Shown here piece by piece: positions 1 to 10,057 of a DNA stretch of 64,000 bases. Where the stretch lies: positions 69,514-133,513 of the forward strand of contig MU006120.1 of assembly GCA_010093705.1 (NCBI GenBank), read 5' to 3'. The notes under the pieces are model-generated. The model was given only the letters and a program-made list of their open reading frames with translations. It ran no database searches and was not told where the DNA came from. The DNA is from Patellaria atrata CBS 101060. Taxonomy: Eukaryota > Ascomycota > Dothideomycetes > Patellariales > Patellariaceae. How positions within the stretch are numbered: position 1 is the first letter of the stretch; each line of letters opens with the position of its first letter. The position numbers and the translations under genes are program-made.

Positions 1-292
1 GAATCATTTACATAGAAATATATAAAAGTTGATGTGAGATGTGTGTGTGTGGTTCGAAGCTTCACCAGCTTTAGGTTGTGCTTTAGATGTGATGTCAATA
101 TGTCAGTCGACCAAGCAACAATCGATAAGGCCAGGGTATGTCTCTCGTTGCAACCTCACTAACAAATTTCAAAGAACTTTCTCAACACCAACAAAATATA
201 GTCAAAATGGCTATTGGAATCGTGAGAATAAATACCACAGTTTGAGAAATACCATACGTATGACCGGTTTCATTAGACATCAAGCTTCCACG

Positions 293-1090
293 ATGTCCAG
301 TCACCAAGCCGATGCGAAAGCCCTTTTAGACGACCGCGGATACAGTGGCCAGCTCATTCGCGGCCAAAATCCTGCCCATCTCTTCGAAAAAGCTGTTCGA
401 GACCGTATTACCGAATCGTACTACTGGAAAGAGCAATGTTTTGGACTCAACGCTGCAACGTTATGCGATCGTGCAGTGGAGTTAACTCACATTGGCGGCA
501 CGTATGGTCTTATGGGCAAACCGACTCCATTTCTCTGCTTAGCATTCAAAATGCTACAGTTGGTGCCGGAGAAAGAGGTTGTTTTAGAATACTTGAATTG
601 GGGTGGTGATGAGGAGGATATGGAAGGGGACCAGGTTCAGGTGGATGATGACGAGGAACGAGCTCGAAGGGGGGAATTTAAATATCTGAGAGCTTTAGCA
701 GCATTCTACATCAGACTTGCCTGGGAACCGGTTGAGATCCATAAGACATTGGAACCTCTTCTAGCAGATTTCCGGAAACTCAAACGAAGAACGAGGGACG
801 GGTTCACTCTGACCTTCATGGACCAATTTGTGGATGACTTGCTCACAAAAGATCGAGTCTGTGCGACGAGTCTTTGGAAAATGCCCACAAGGATGCAATT
901 GGAAGATCTAGAACTCTTAGACCCAAGAATCAGTCCTCTGGGTGATGAGGTTGAAGACCTCGATAAAGAGGACGGAGATGGGAAATCAATGAACGGGGAG
1001 GAGTCAGATGGTAGCGTCGTATCAGTAGAGTCGCGCCATAATGGGAGGCACCGCGAGCGCTCTTTTAGTTACGGGAGCGAAAGTGACTGA
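293..1090 (+). CDS. prp38: Pre-mRNA-splicing factor Prp38
   Basis: Spliceosomal protein of the U4/U6.U5 tri-snRNP, needed for activation of the spliceosome in the nucleus. The frame is uninterrupted from position 41, but I choose the ATG at 293 (265 aa) because the Prp38 domain starts almost at once (ADAKALLDDRGYSG) and known family members start at the same point. An in-frame ATG at 260 is the alternative. Family blocks are clear: NPAHLFEKAVRDRI, YYWKEQCFGLNAATL, a PSPFLCLAFK-like block, FKYLRALAAFYIRL, and FVDDLLTKDRVC followed by LEDLELLDPRISPLGD. An acidic insert (about residues 112-126, rich in E and D) splits the usual YLNFGG-EFKYLRAL junction. The acidic, Ser-rich C-terminus replaces the RS-rich tail of animal homologues. 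No intron is needed. Confidence 0.93.
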   Translation: MSSHQADAKALLDDRGYSGQLIRGQNPAHLFEKAVRDRITESYYWKEQCFGLNAATLCDRAVELTHIGGTYGLMGKPTPFLCLAFKMLQLVPEKEVVLEYLNWGGDEEDMEGDQVQVDDDEERARRGEFKYLRALAAFYIRLAWEPVEIHKTLEPLLADFRKLKRRTRDGFTLTFMDQFVDDLLTKDRVCATSLWKMPTRMQLEDLELLDPRISPLGDEVEDLDKEDGDGKSMNGEESDGSVVSVESRHNGRHRERSFSYGSESD

Positions 1091-1278
1091 GTAATCCACT
1101 TTCTCAAAACATTCACCTTGCAAACGACTCACATATCAAATCACGCTAAGATCTAGAGACCTTCAGCGCGCCGCGACTTCTCAAGCGTATTTTCTCTGCT
1201 TTGGCCTCGAACTTGCCTAAATGCTTATCATACTTCGGAACAAACCACCCAACATAGAGTCGGGCTCTACTTCTCTGA

Positions 1279-2151
1279 ACCAGGTCCAAACCCAGCGTGT
1301 TACCGAAGCCAAAACTCCGTTCAAAGCTGAAGCTTTTTGAATCCGATGTTAACTATGACCCTGAAGCTCAACACAAATCGGAAAGTCGCCGTGATCTAAG
1401 ACCCCAGCATGGAGTAGAAAATACGCATGAGCCAAAGGTTATTGGCAACTCTCAGACTCATTCCATCTTAGCGGTCAAGTCTGGTTCCGCTAATCTGAAT
1501 ATCAGCTTGCTGGCACTTCCTCGAGAATTACGTGATCAGATCTGCAGTTATCTCCCCCTAAAACGCACAGTCTATCGCAAATACCCTTCGGTCCTCGTTA
1601 TACGTGGTTCTCCTGAACCCAATACGATGCTGGTTTGTCGTAAACTGTACGAAGAGTATTGGGAGACTGGGCTCAAATACTCACGAGCGACATTTCACGT
1701 GGAGATACGGAAACCGCTCCATGTCGTCTTCTTCTGGAATCAATTGAGGGAAATTCACCGGTTTCTTGAAAATGTTCGGAATTGTACCCTCGAATGTCTG
1801 AGTTTCTCCGGGGAACCAGAGTGCTGTATTCTGTACAATCATAATGACGCCAATGAACTTGGTCTTTACAGGTATCTTATTCAAAGAATGCTTTGCGTTG
1901 ACAATGCCAAAATTGATTTTCAAACCCTCGTTAAAGCGGCAGACTTACCTCGATATTTGGGTGCGGAAAGATTTTCTGCATCAAAACTGGGATACCACTT
2001 GAACAAGCAACCAACAACACGATGTCAATCTTGGGACAAATTCGATTTTGGACGTTTGGAGAAGACGATCAAGGTTAGATGTGGTGAGACCGTCTACAGG
2101 GAACTTACCGTAGGACATCCCAATCGTCAAATGGCCCAATCGACAACTTAG
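1279..2151 (+). CDS. F-box-like hypothetical protein, no ATG in its main exon (possibly broken)
   Basis: An open frame of about 290 codons. It contains LLALPRELRDQICSYL near its middle, which resembles the start of F-box or 2EXR-type fungal domains, followed by an LVCRKLYEEY motif typical of these lineage-specific families. The frame has no ATG before the methionine at 1627, and a stop lies just upstream at 1276. An ATG at 1221 could be joined to this frame by an intron at 1284-1326, but 43 nt is short even for a fungal intron. After the TAG at 2149-2151 the same frame stays open to 2349, so the 3' end may also be damaged or spliced. This is either a gene with an unresolved first exon or a decaying copy. 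Function unknown. Confidence 0.5.
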   Translation, partial: TRSKPSVLPKPKLRSKLKLFESDVNYDPEAQHKSESRRDLRPQHGVENTHEPKVIGNSQTHSILAVKSGSANLNISLLALPRELRDQICSYLPLKRTVYRKYPSVLVIRGSPEPNTMLVCRKLYEEYWETGLKYSRATFHVEIRKPLHVVFFWNQLREIHRFLENVRNCTLECLSFSGEPECCILYNHNDANELGLYRYLIQRMLCVDNAKIDFQTLVKAADLPRYLGAERFSASKLGYHLNKQPTTRCQSWDKFDFGRLEKTIKVRCGETVYRELTVGHPNRQMAQSTT

Positions 2152-2885
2152 GTCAGCCCAGCTATGGACGTTCAAGATCATGGAGAAGGTCCAAATAGCT
2201 CTACGCAAGTTACACAAATCTTCAACAAACAACTTCGACGTTACATCACAACTCTCCCGTGTATTGTTTCCCGTGCGGAGTTCGCTACGCAAGTTGCACA
2301 ATCAAAACACGACTCGAGGCACTTCAACAACATCGTCGGTGGAGAATAGGAGTCTTGGCCGTTCGAATAATTTCGCTCAACTAATAAACCATGAGAGTAT
2401 ATGAGAAGGGTTTGGGGGAAGATTCACCAGGGCTCTTATAAAGGACAGATGATGATAGCTGCAGTTGATTCTGGATCTAGTGATGATATTGCATTGTAAC
2501 TTAGACCCCTTAAATACAAATTGAGTCCATTGTCACAATGATTTGGTCTTTAAAACCTACTGGATGACCTCAACTTATGAGCACACATTATAATAAATAC
2601 ATGAAATACAGTATACAGCATTACAGATGCTAAATATAGGAGGTTTGTGACTTTGAATCCTTTATACTCCTTTATACAAAGGTAGTTAGCGACAAAAACG
2701 CACATTTGACAACCCCGCCAACGTCACTCTGTGCAATTTCTACTTTTATGATCCATCTTAGAAAAACTTTGTAGCCTCCATCTAGAGCAATTATGGTCTT
2801 CAGGTATATCGCTGCATGATACTAGATACCATAGGCTTCCTCGTCGCCCGTGCTCCCGTTCTCCCATTCTCCCTCATCCCCCGCC
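2152..2885. other. Intergenic spacer before SRP72
   Basis: The first 200 bases still read open in the frame of the upstream F-box-like ORF. The rest is AT-rich with no recognisable gene, RNA or repeat, and it must contain the SRP72 promoter. Confidence 0.5.
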
Positions 2886-4993
2886 ATGTCATCCGCAACA
2901 CCCTCGCTCTTGAATCTACTCGCCCAAACATCGCTGGATGACCCTGAAGAAGTTCTAAAAGCCGCCAATGCTGTTCTCAGGCGATCAAAAAACGACCTAG
3001 AAGCTCAGCATGTGAAAGTAGTAGCGCTACTAAAGCAGGACCGCTTCGATGATGCGATCCGCATCTTTGAGGATGCCGGGGACCAATTGAAAGAGAAGGC
3101 TACTTTGGAATATGCGTATGCTTTGTATAAAACGGGCAATTTAGAGGAGGCGGAAAGAGCTACACAAGTCCAAGATGGTGATCCGGAAAGGGCTCGGGGA
3201 CTTTTGCATGTCCAGGCTCAGACAGTGCGCGGATTCGAATTTTTAATTCTGGAAGCACTTCGTTGACACGTCCCTAGGCTTATCGGTTAGAAAGTTTTTC
3301 AAAGGCGGCCGAGATATACGCGAAACTGTCTGGAAAAGCAGCAGCAGTACATGGCGAGGTAAATGATCTGAAAATAAATACCGGGGCGGTCAGCGCACAG
3401 TTAGAATGGGCCGGTGAAGGCCATCTGGTTAAAGACAAGAAGGTTGTAAGAGAAGATCTCGAAGCATTCGAGACCGCATACAATGCTGCCTGTGGAAGTA
3501 TAGCGCGGGGGGAAATGGCTCAGAGTGAGGTCCTGCTTCGGAGAGCTAAAGGTGCGTCACTCCAAACGGCGACTGAGTGAAAGACATACTGATTGCAATA
3601 TAGACTTATGTAACGCTCTGGAGGACCTAACGGATGATGAGAAGAAAGCGGAAACGCTGCCAATTATCGTGCAGCAGATATACGTCCTCTCGCGCCTAGG
3701 GAAACTGGAAGAAGCAGGAAAGCTCTCTTCCAGCATCCAAATCCCCGAGTAAGTTCTCCTAATCAGAACTCATGCCATGTTTAACACAGTCATAGTGTAC
3801 CCGATCTCTCTACACGGCACATTGCTCAAGTAAACTCTCTCGTAGCATCCACAGGCTCTGATAACCCTTACCTTTCGCACCGACTGTTTAACTCTTCACA
3901 GACACTGCCCAAGACGGACAAACTGTTCAACATCCAAGCATCAATCCTTCGCCAGGACGCCCATATTCTGGATCTTCTTTCTTTGAAATACAATGGCCTT
4001 GCCAAATCAACCTCTGCCTACATATCTCAACAACCTTCTCCGACAATATCCGCGGACGTCAACTCCATCTCCGTCCTCAACGCCGCAGCACATGCTCGAA
4101 GCGAAGTTGGAAAAGCTGGTCTAAAACAAATCCTCCCCCTTCTCGAGGAACGCCCTAACGACGTCGGCCTTATCTTCACAATCATCCAACTCTACATCCT
4201 CACCAACAACCACGCCTCTGCGATATCCCTCCTTGAGTCCTTCTTCTCCCGTCTCGATTCCTCCTGTTCTGCCACCGAACTTGACGTCCGCTACGCTCCA
4301 GGCCTCGTTGGTATTCTAATATCACTCTATACCCTTCAAAACCGCAAATCTCACATTAAACCCCAACTCACCAAGGCCGCATCCTACTGGCGTCATAAAT
4401 CGAAGACGCCTCCCCCAAATTTACTAAAAGCGGCTGGTGCGGCTCTTCTCGAGTCCTCTGACCTCGAAGACTTGGCAGCGGCGGGAGAATTCTTTGAAAC
4501 TCTTCATAACGTCAATCCTACCGATAAATCTACCCTTGCTGGCCTCGTTGCCGCCTACGCGACCACCGCTCCCCAAAAGCTTACACGTGCACATTACGAC
4601 GCTCTGACCCCCATCCAAAAACTCATCCCCACTATCGATGCAGAGGCGCTCGAAGCAGCAGGTATCGCACGCCCTCCCCAAAGCTCACAACCCGCAATCA
4701 AGAAACGGGCACCGGAGAAGGAGAAGGAGAGAGCAAGGAAGATTAAGAGGAGTAGGATGCCGAAGGATTTTGTAGAGGGGAGGAAGATGGATGAGGAAAG
4801 GTGGTTGCCGATGAGGGATCGGAGTTATTATCGACCAAAGGGAAAGAAGGGAAAGAAGAGGGCGGAGGGCGCGACACAGGGAGGTGTGAGCGAGGAGAAG
4901 GAGAAGGTGGAGGGGAAGCCAGTGGTGCAAGCGGCAGGAGGGAGTCAGGGGCAGAAGAGCAAGAAAAAGAAGGGGAAGGGAGGTAAATGGTGA
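2886..4993 (+). CDS. srp72: Signal recognition particle subunit SRP72
   Basis: Largest SRP protein; with SRP68 it binds the S domain of the 7S RNA in cytosolic SRP, which targets secretory ribosomes to the ER. Four exons fit one frame: 2886-3224, 3278-3551, 3604-3748 and 3790-4993, giving 653 aa. The first intron acceptor is set by AYRLESFSKAAEIY, a conserved TPR segment. Residues 1 to about 450 are TPR helices (for example TLEYAYALYKTGNLEEAERA). The C-terminal part has the diagnostic RNA-binding motif MPKDFVEG...DEERWLPMRDRSYYR, followed by a Lys-rich tail. Start: the ATG at 2886 rather than 2850, since MSSATPSLLNLLAQ begins the conserved region. It is convergent with TFIIE-alpha, 318 bases away. 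Confidence 0.95.
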
Positions 4994-5311
4994 GGAGGTA
5001 TGTTGGGGAAGTGGAAAGGAGTATGTATGCATTGTGCCTCACAGCCTGCCAATTTATCCACACATATGCACAATATAGGTCGAAGGGCATTCTCAAGCTC
5101 GCTCAATAAGGAAAATGGGCGTAACCGTTTTCTAATGTAAACAATCACCAGCCTCCAATTCTGCTCTAGACCACGCTGATAGCAAAATTATATGCATAAG
5201 TGGGTATATACGCCCCCAACGCCTGGCAATGCTGTAGACTTAAAACGCCGTCATTCTATGCTTCCCGAAATTCCTTTATCCCCATGCTTTTTACCTGCGA
5301 TCTTGACCGAT
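4994..5311. other. Convergent 3' spacer, SRP72 / TFIIE-alpha
   Basis: Short spacer between two converging genes. It should hold both 3' UTRs and polyadenylation signals. No gene is seen. Confidence 0.6.
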
Positions 5312-6632
5312 CTATAACGCATCCTCGAAATCATCCTCATCACTCTCCTCGCCCGCTGGTGTACCAGTAGCACTAGGTACCGCACTACTCGTCTCCACTT
5401 TCGCCCCGGACATCATCGGCTCATCCATCTTAACTCTTTTCGCCTGCGGGGAGCCTTCGCCCGCCTCAACCGATGTCGCGGCCGTGACGACATCCTCGAA
5501 CTCATCTTCCTCCTCATCCTCATCCGTATCCTCCTCTTGCGCCGCCAGCTTTTCTCTCTCTTTCTCCGCCTCGAGTGCGAGAAAATACGCATCGAGCGTC
5601 GCGCCACCGTTCTTCTTGTCCTCCTCGTCCTGTATCTCCGCTTTCAGCTTGGGAGGGGGTCCGAGGAAATCGAGGATATGGGGTTCAGACTTGTCTATGC
5701 CAGCGCCAGTTTCCTCGCCGGTGACAGTGGACAGACGGTACCACTCAGGCATCTTGTTCTGTGCCTGGAAATGGGCACGGCGCTCGATTTTGGAAAGGTG
5801 GTCTGCAACGGAAGATTCTTTGCTCGTGGTAAGGTTGACGTCGACTTTTTGCTCGGAGGCGATGCCCTTGACCGCGGTGGGACGGATGGTGGATTGCGAT
5901 AGGATTTCCGTTTTCGGCTGTGGGTTTGTGGTTTCGTCGCGAGGGACGGGGACGAGAGCTTCCATTGCAAATTCACCAGTCGTAGGCGGTACGACGGTTT
6001 TATCGATTAGTTGAAGGAGCTCTAGGATGGACTTGAATTGTTTGTTGAATTTGGCGGGAGTGTCATCTTCTTCGGGGCCCATGTCGGCGTCCGTGTGTCG
6101 GTAGTCGAGGTGGTTACCACAACGCTTGCAGAGGAATCCGCTTCCTCCGCCCATGGGATCTATATTATCCATAGCCTCCATCAGTGTAAACTGTGATTGA
6201 CAGCGTGGGCATGAAAGCTCTTTTTTCTCTTGAGTCGGTTTGGAGTTTTGTTTGATGAGCTCGTCGAGCTGATATATACGGTACTTGGTCGCATCGATAG
6301 CACGGCGGTAGTCGATATAGTAGTATTCCCGAGTGCTAGGTTTCTGTTGGCCCTCTCGCTGTTCTGATCGGGCGTAGACAGAAATAAGTCCTCCCTCTCG
6401 TAACCTTCCACACAGCTTTTGGACAGTCTTAGTCTGCTTCCCCAAGTCCATCACTAGCGCGAGGTCAGCTAAGGAGAGTCTGTGAGGGTGTGTCAGCCGG
6501 CTATCTTGGAAAAGAGAGGGCCGGCGGTGCAACGCACGCAGAATGGAAGACCAAGGCGTCGATAAGGACGACATGTTCAGTTTCATAGAAAGCGCGAACG
6601 ACGCTCCTAACCAGAACTTTGGCTTGTTCCAT
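5312..6632 (-). CDS. tfa1: Transcription initiation factor TFIIE alpha subunit
   Basis: Large subunit of TFIIE, which recruits TFIIH to the RNA polymerase II pre-initiation complex. Two exons, 6632-6538 and 6479-5312 (intron 58 nt), give 420 aa. The first exon supplies MEQAKVLVRSVVRAFYETEH, the conserved start of the family; without the splice the N-terminus would be wrong. The winged-helix region (about residues 1-95) continues as LSLADLALVMDLGKQTKTVQ and KLCGRLREGGLISVY. The zinc ribbon has CPRC and CKRC, with cysteines at about 122, 125, 149 and 152. A block with KMPEWYRLSTVTG and LDAYFLALEAE precedes a strongly acidic tail ending EESDEDDFEDAL, typical of TFIIE-alpha. It is divergent from PUS1 across 418 bases. 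Confidence 0.95.
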
Positions 6633-7050
6633 CGTAGCGAAATTCGCTATGGATCAGGGAGCTTCGAGCTCTAGAGCTCTCGACGTAAGCGGGTCGCAGG
6701 AAGAATTTGAGAAGTTTTGAAAATAGGATTGGGTTGGTACAAAAAGGTCCAAAAGGTAAGTTATAGGTGCGGACTAAAGAGCGACAAGTGAAATGGAAGA
6801 TAAGAAAAGTAGATGCGAACAATTGATACTTTTTGCGACTTTACCATGACAGCTTTGTCTTCTGACGGCTTGATGCACACGGTCAGTCGAGAATCGGTTG
6901 GCGGTGAAATTCATCTGCCGGCAGAATCTTGAAGGGAAAATTCCACATCACGTGTAAGCTTATGAGCTCAAAAGTTGCTCGACATTAGGGAGTTTCGGAA
7001 ATATCTCATAAACAATTGCGGCGCAATCTGATGCTCATTAGACTTCCAGT
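6633..7050. promoter_or_regulatory. Divergent promoter region, TFIIE-alpha / PUS1
   Basis: 418 bases between two oppositely oriented starts, so both promoters must lie here. I see no clear TATA box and no ORF worth calling. Confidence 0.6.
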
Positions 7051-9077
7051 ATGGTCGTCGAGGAGCGCCCCATTGAACCTGTTGCGGCACCGAACGACAC
7101 GACGAAGCAATCAAACCACCAACGGCCTGATCCCACTTCTAGTAGAGGGAAGAAGCGAAGATGGGAGAACAAGGGTTTCAAGCATGGTAGTCGCGCGCCT
7201 CGTTCAGGAGGTCAGAGGGGGGATACTGGGCGAGTCGCGTACTTGTAAGGGACTTCAATTCTGCGGAGACACCTATTTTTGAAGTCAAAACTAAATATAC
7301 GAGCAACCAAAATATAGACAAGCGAGCGCGGAATGACGCATCACGGGCGAAACGTCAAAAGACCGATGATGATGGTACCAGCACTCCAAACTCAGTCCTA
7401 CCTGCTCCCTTTGCCAAAGAAGAAATCGATGCGGAGGAGAGAAGACCGAAGAGAAAGGTTGCGGTGTTAATCGGATACTCTGGTACCGGATACAAGGGCA
7501 TGCAAATCAACACTACGGAGAAGACCATTGAAGGTGATCTCTTCACGGCGTTTGTGAAAGCTGGAGCGATCTCAAAAGCTAATGCGGACGATCCGAAGAA
7601 ATCAACTCTGGTGCGCTGTGCGAGGACAGATAAAGGCGTCCACGCTGCAGGAAATGTCATTTCTCTAAAGTTGATCGTCGAAGATCCAGATATTGTAAAA
7701 AATATTAACGAACATCTACCACCTCAGATCAGGGTATGGGGGATTGAGCGGACCATTGGCAGTTTCAGCTGTTACCAAGCGTGCGATTCACGATGGTACG
7801 AATATCTGATACCAACCCACTCTTTTCTCCCGCCGCATCCATCAACCTATCTTGGCAGAAAGTCAGAACAACTTGCAAAAGAAAATGGGGATCTGGAGGG
7901 TTACCGAGGGCGGCAAAAGGAGGTCGAGGACTTCTGGTCTGAAACTGAAAAGAAAGTTATCAGACCAATCCTTGATACTTTAGACGAAACAATGCGAAAA
8001 CTGGTTGAGAAGGCGTTGTATGAATTCGATTTGGATCCAGACCATACGGATGATCAGGATACAGAGATGCTCGAAGTCTCTACCGCAAACGTATCCATAT
8101 CTGAACCGGTTCCATGTGCCGAGGAAGTAATAAAGACGGGAGAAGAGGGGATAGAAGATGTTTCTAACCTTCAACCCACGTCTTCCATTATCGTACCTGA
8201 CTCAGAAAACGAAGGAAAGTTATTAGCAGACGAGACTAAGGATTGTAAGCTGAGTATTGACGACAAGAAGGCACTAAATGCTGCCATCAAAGCTCTTAAA
8301 TCTGCCTATTTAGGCGCAAAGAGAGCTTATCGAATCTCCCGTGCGCGTATTGCGCGCATAGAGGAAGCGTTATCCATGTATGAGGGTACAAAGAACTACC
8401 ATAACTTCACGATCAATAAAACCTTCCATAACGCCTCAGCTAATCGGCACATCAAGTCCTTCAAAGTCAACCCTGATCCTATCATGATCCATGAGACCGA
8501 ATGGCTTTCATTGAAGGTACATGGTCAGTCTTTTATGATGCATCAAATTAGGAAAATGGTTGGTATGGCAACATTGGTTGTACGTTGTGGGTGTCCAATC
8601 AGTAGGATTCAGGATTGCTTTGGACCTGCAGATGTTAGCATACCAAAGGCGCCCGGAATAGGATTACTACTAGAGAGGCCAGTCTTTGATACTTATAATG
8701 GGAAAACAGAAAAGTTCGAGAAGGAGAAGATAGATTTCGGGAAGTACGAGGTGGATATACTTGAGTTCAAGCAGAGGGAAATTTATGACAAGATCTTCCT
8801 CGAGGAAGAGAAGGAATCACAGTAAGTTACCTTGAGACATAAATTGAAGTGCATACTAACCGTAGCTTTCAGGTTCAATACATTCTTCTCTCAGATCGAT
8901 AACTATAAAGAACCATATTTCTTGTATTTAACTTCCGGGGGAATTGCAGCAGCTAAAGATCCACGATCTGTCTCTGCTGCGGAAGGTGGAGGCAGTAAGA
9001 AGAACAAAGGAAAGAAGATACCCAAGCCACCTGTAGATTCAGAGGATGAACGAGATCAGGAGCCTGAAGAAGGATGA
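7051..9077 (+). CDS. pus1: tRNA pseudouridine synthase Pus1 (TruA family)
   Basis: Nuclear enzyme converting uridine to pseudouridine in tRNAs and some snRNA. Model: exons 7051-7244, 7304-8821 and 8873-9077, 638 aa. The last intron has a GTAAGT donor and a perfect TACTAAC branch site. The first acceptor (…cgag at 7303) is the only one I found that joins the GTAAGG donor in frame, and it is the least certain border. The catalytic motif ARTDKGVHA carries the nucleophilic Asp at about residue 174. Other family blocks are IGYSGTGYKGMQIN, YEYLIPT, TKNYHNFT and FMMHQIRKMVGMA. An acidic, poorly conserved insert of about 100 residues lies between the two catalytic-domain halves, as in fungal Pus1. 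The C-terminus is Lys/Gly-rich. Confidence 0.93.
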
Positions 9078-9616
9078 GAGACGAAGCACTTTGATAGAAA
9101 TCGACCATCTAGCTATCAAGTGCTCTAAACATTCCCTTGTGACATCTGTTGCTTCTTAAGTGTGTAGCGCAAATAACAACCAGACATCGACTTAATACAT
9201 AAATATACAAAGCCCATGAGAAGAGGTCAAGCAATACAATACCACCATCGGTATTGAAGCCAGCGACTGTTACACAATATATGAGTACTATCTGACACCT
9301 ACTGTGCTCCAACTTAATATTACGAAGGTAAAACATGAGTTCGGTATAATATTTTCAATCAACGCTCCAATACACTTCTAACGTCAGGATGCCTTTAAAA
9401 TACAACGGTTACATCTTAAAATACTTTGTACCCTGCACTAGTATTATATTAGCCAATAATATGTCCTAACATCGTACCTTATACTGCCTTGGTCGTACCA
9501 TACTGCACTCCACTTCTCGCTTCCGTCCCGAGCGCACCTCACACTCAATATTCCACAAAAGTCTCTTACAATACTAGTTCAATTATTACAGCGATCAAAA
9601 TTTTCGAAGAAAACGC
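9078..9616. other. Intergenic spacer before tRNA-Val
   Basis: AT-rich, with no gene apparent. The ORF that runs across the downstream tRNA is a chance reading. Confidence 0.5.
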
Positions 9617-9688
9617 AGTCCAATGGTCTAGTGGTATGACGTTCGCTTCACACGCGAAAGGTCCAGGGTTCGATCCCCTGTTGGACTA
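9617..9688 (+). tRNA. tRNA-Val (anticodon CAC)
   Basis: A 72-nt cloverleaf. The acceptor stem AGTCCAA pairs with TTGGACT (7 bp) and the discriminator base is A. The anticodon stem TTCGC/GCGAA closes the loop TTCACAC, so the anticodon is CAC at 9649-9651, reading GUG valine codons. The T arm is CAGGG-TTCGATC-CCCTG. The D arm with AGTGGTAT gives the A box and GGTTCGATCCC gives the B box, the internal RNA polymerase III promoter. There is no intron. CCA is not encoded, as expected in a eukaryote. Confidence 0.96.
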
Positions 9689-10057
9689 CATTATTGCTCT
9701 TTTGCTTCTTGGTATGGTATTTTTTGGTTCTTTTGTGGTTAGGGATGAATACTCAGCATTCGGTGGTAGGATTTCTACTGCTCACATAGAGAGGGTTTGA
9801 GATTATAGGTTCTTCTTACTGTTTTAATCTTGCATTAGAACCAGGTAAAAAGTATTGTGTCAAGTCAATCAAGGAATTACATCTTTATTAAACAGTGGAG
9901 CGTAGCCGTGAGTTACAACTAATTAGTTCTTTGAGACCCATATGCAACTGTTATTTATTCATCCAGTGATTCATAATTCTTATTATCAATCGATTACTAT
10001 CCGGTATATCCAGCGCCAATCCTGTTCAGTACCCTGATCCTAACCAGTACCCTTATC
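9689..10057. other. Spacer between tRNA-Val and the FunK1 gene
   Basis: 369 bases. A TTTTGCTTCTT stretch just after the tRNA could end Pol III transcription. The rest is 3' flank of the kinase gene; nothing else seen. Confidence 0.5.

Noticed and set aside
4685-5148. Overlapping minus-strand ORFs antisense to SRP72
   Set aside because: They mirror the Lys/Glu-rich 3' end of SRP72 and give low-complexity Leu/Pro/Ser sequence.
5484-6014. 176-codon plus-strand ORF opposite TFIIE-alpha
   Set aside because: Starts with a poly-Ser run that is the complement of the acidic TFIIE tail.
9489-9800. 103-codon ORF on the plus strand
   Set aside because: It reads straight across the tRNA-Val gene and has no protein-like pattern.
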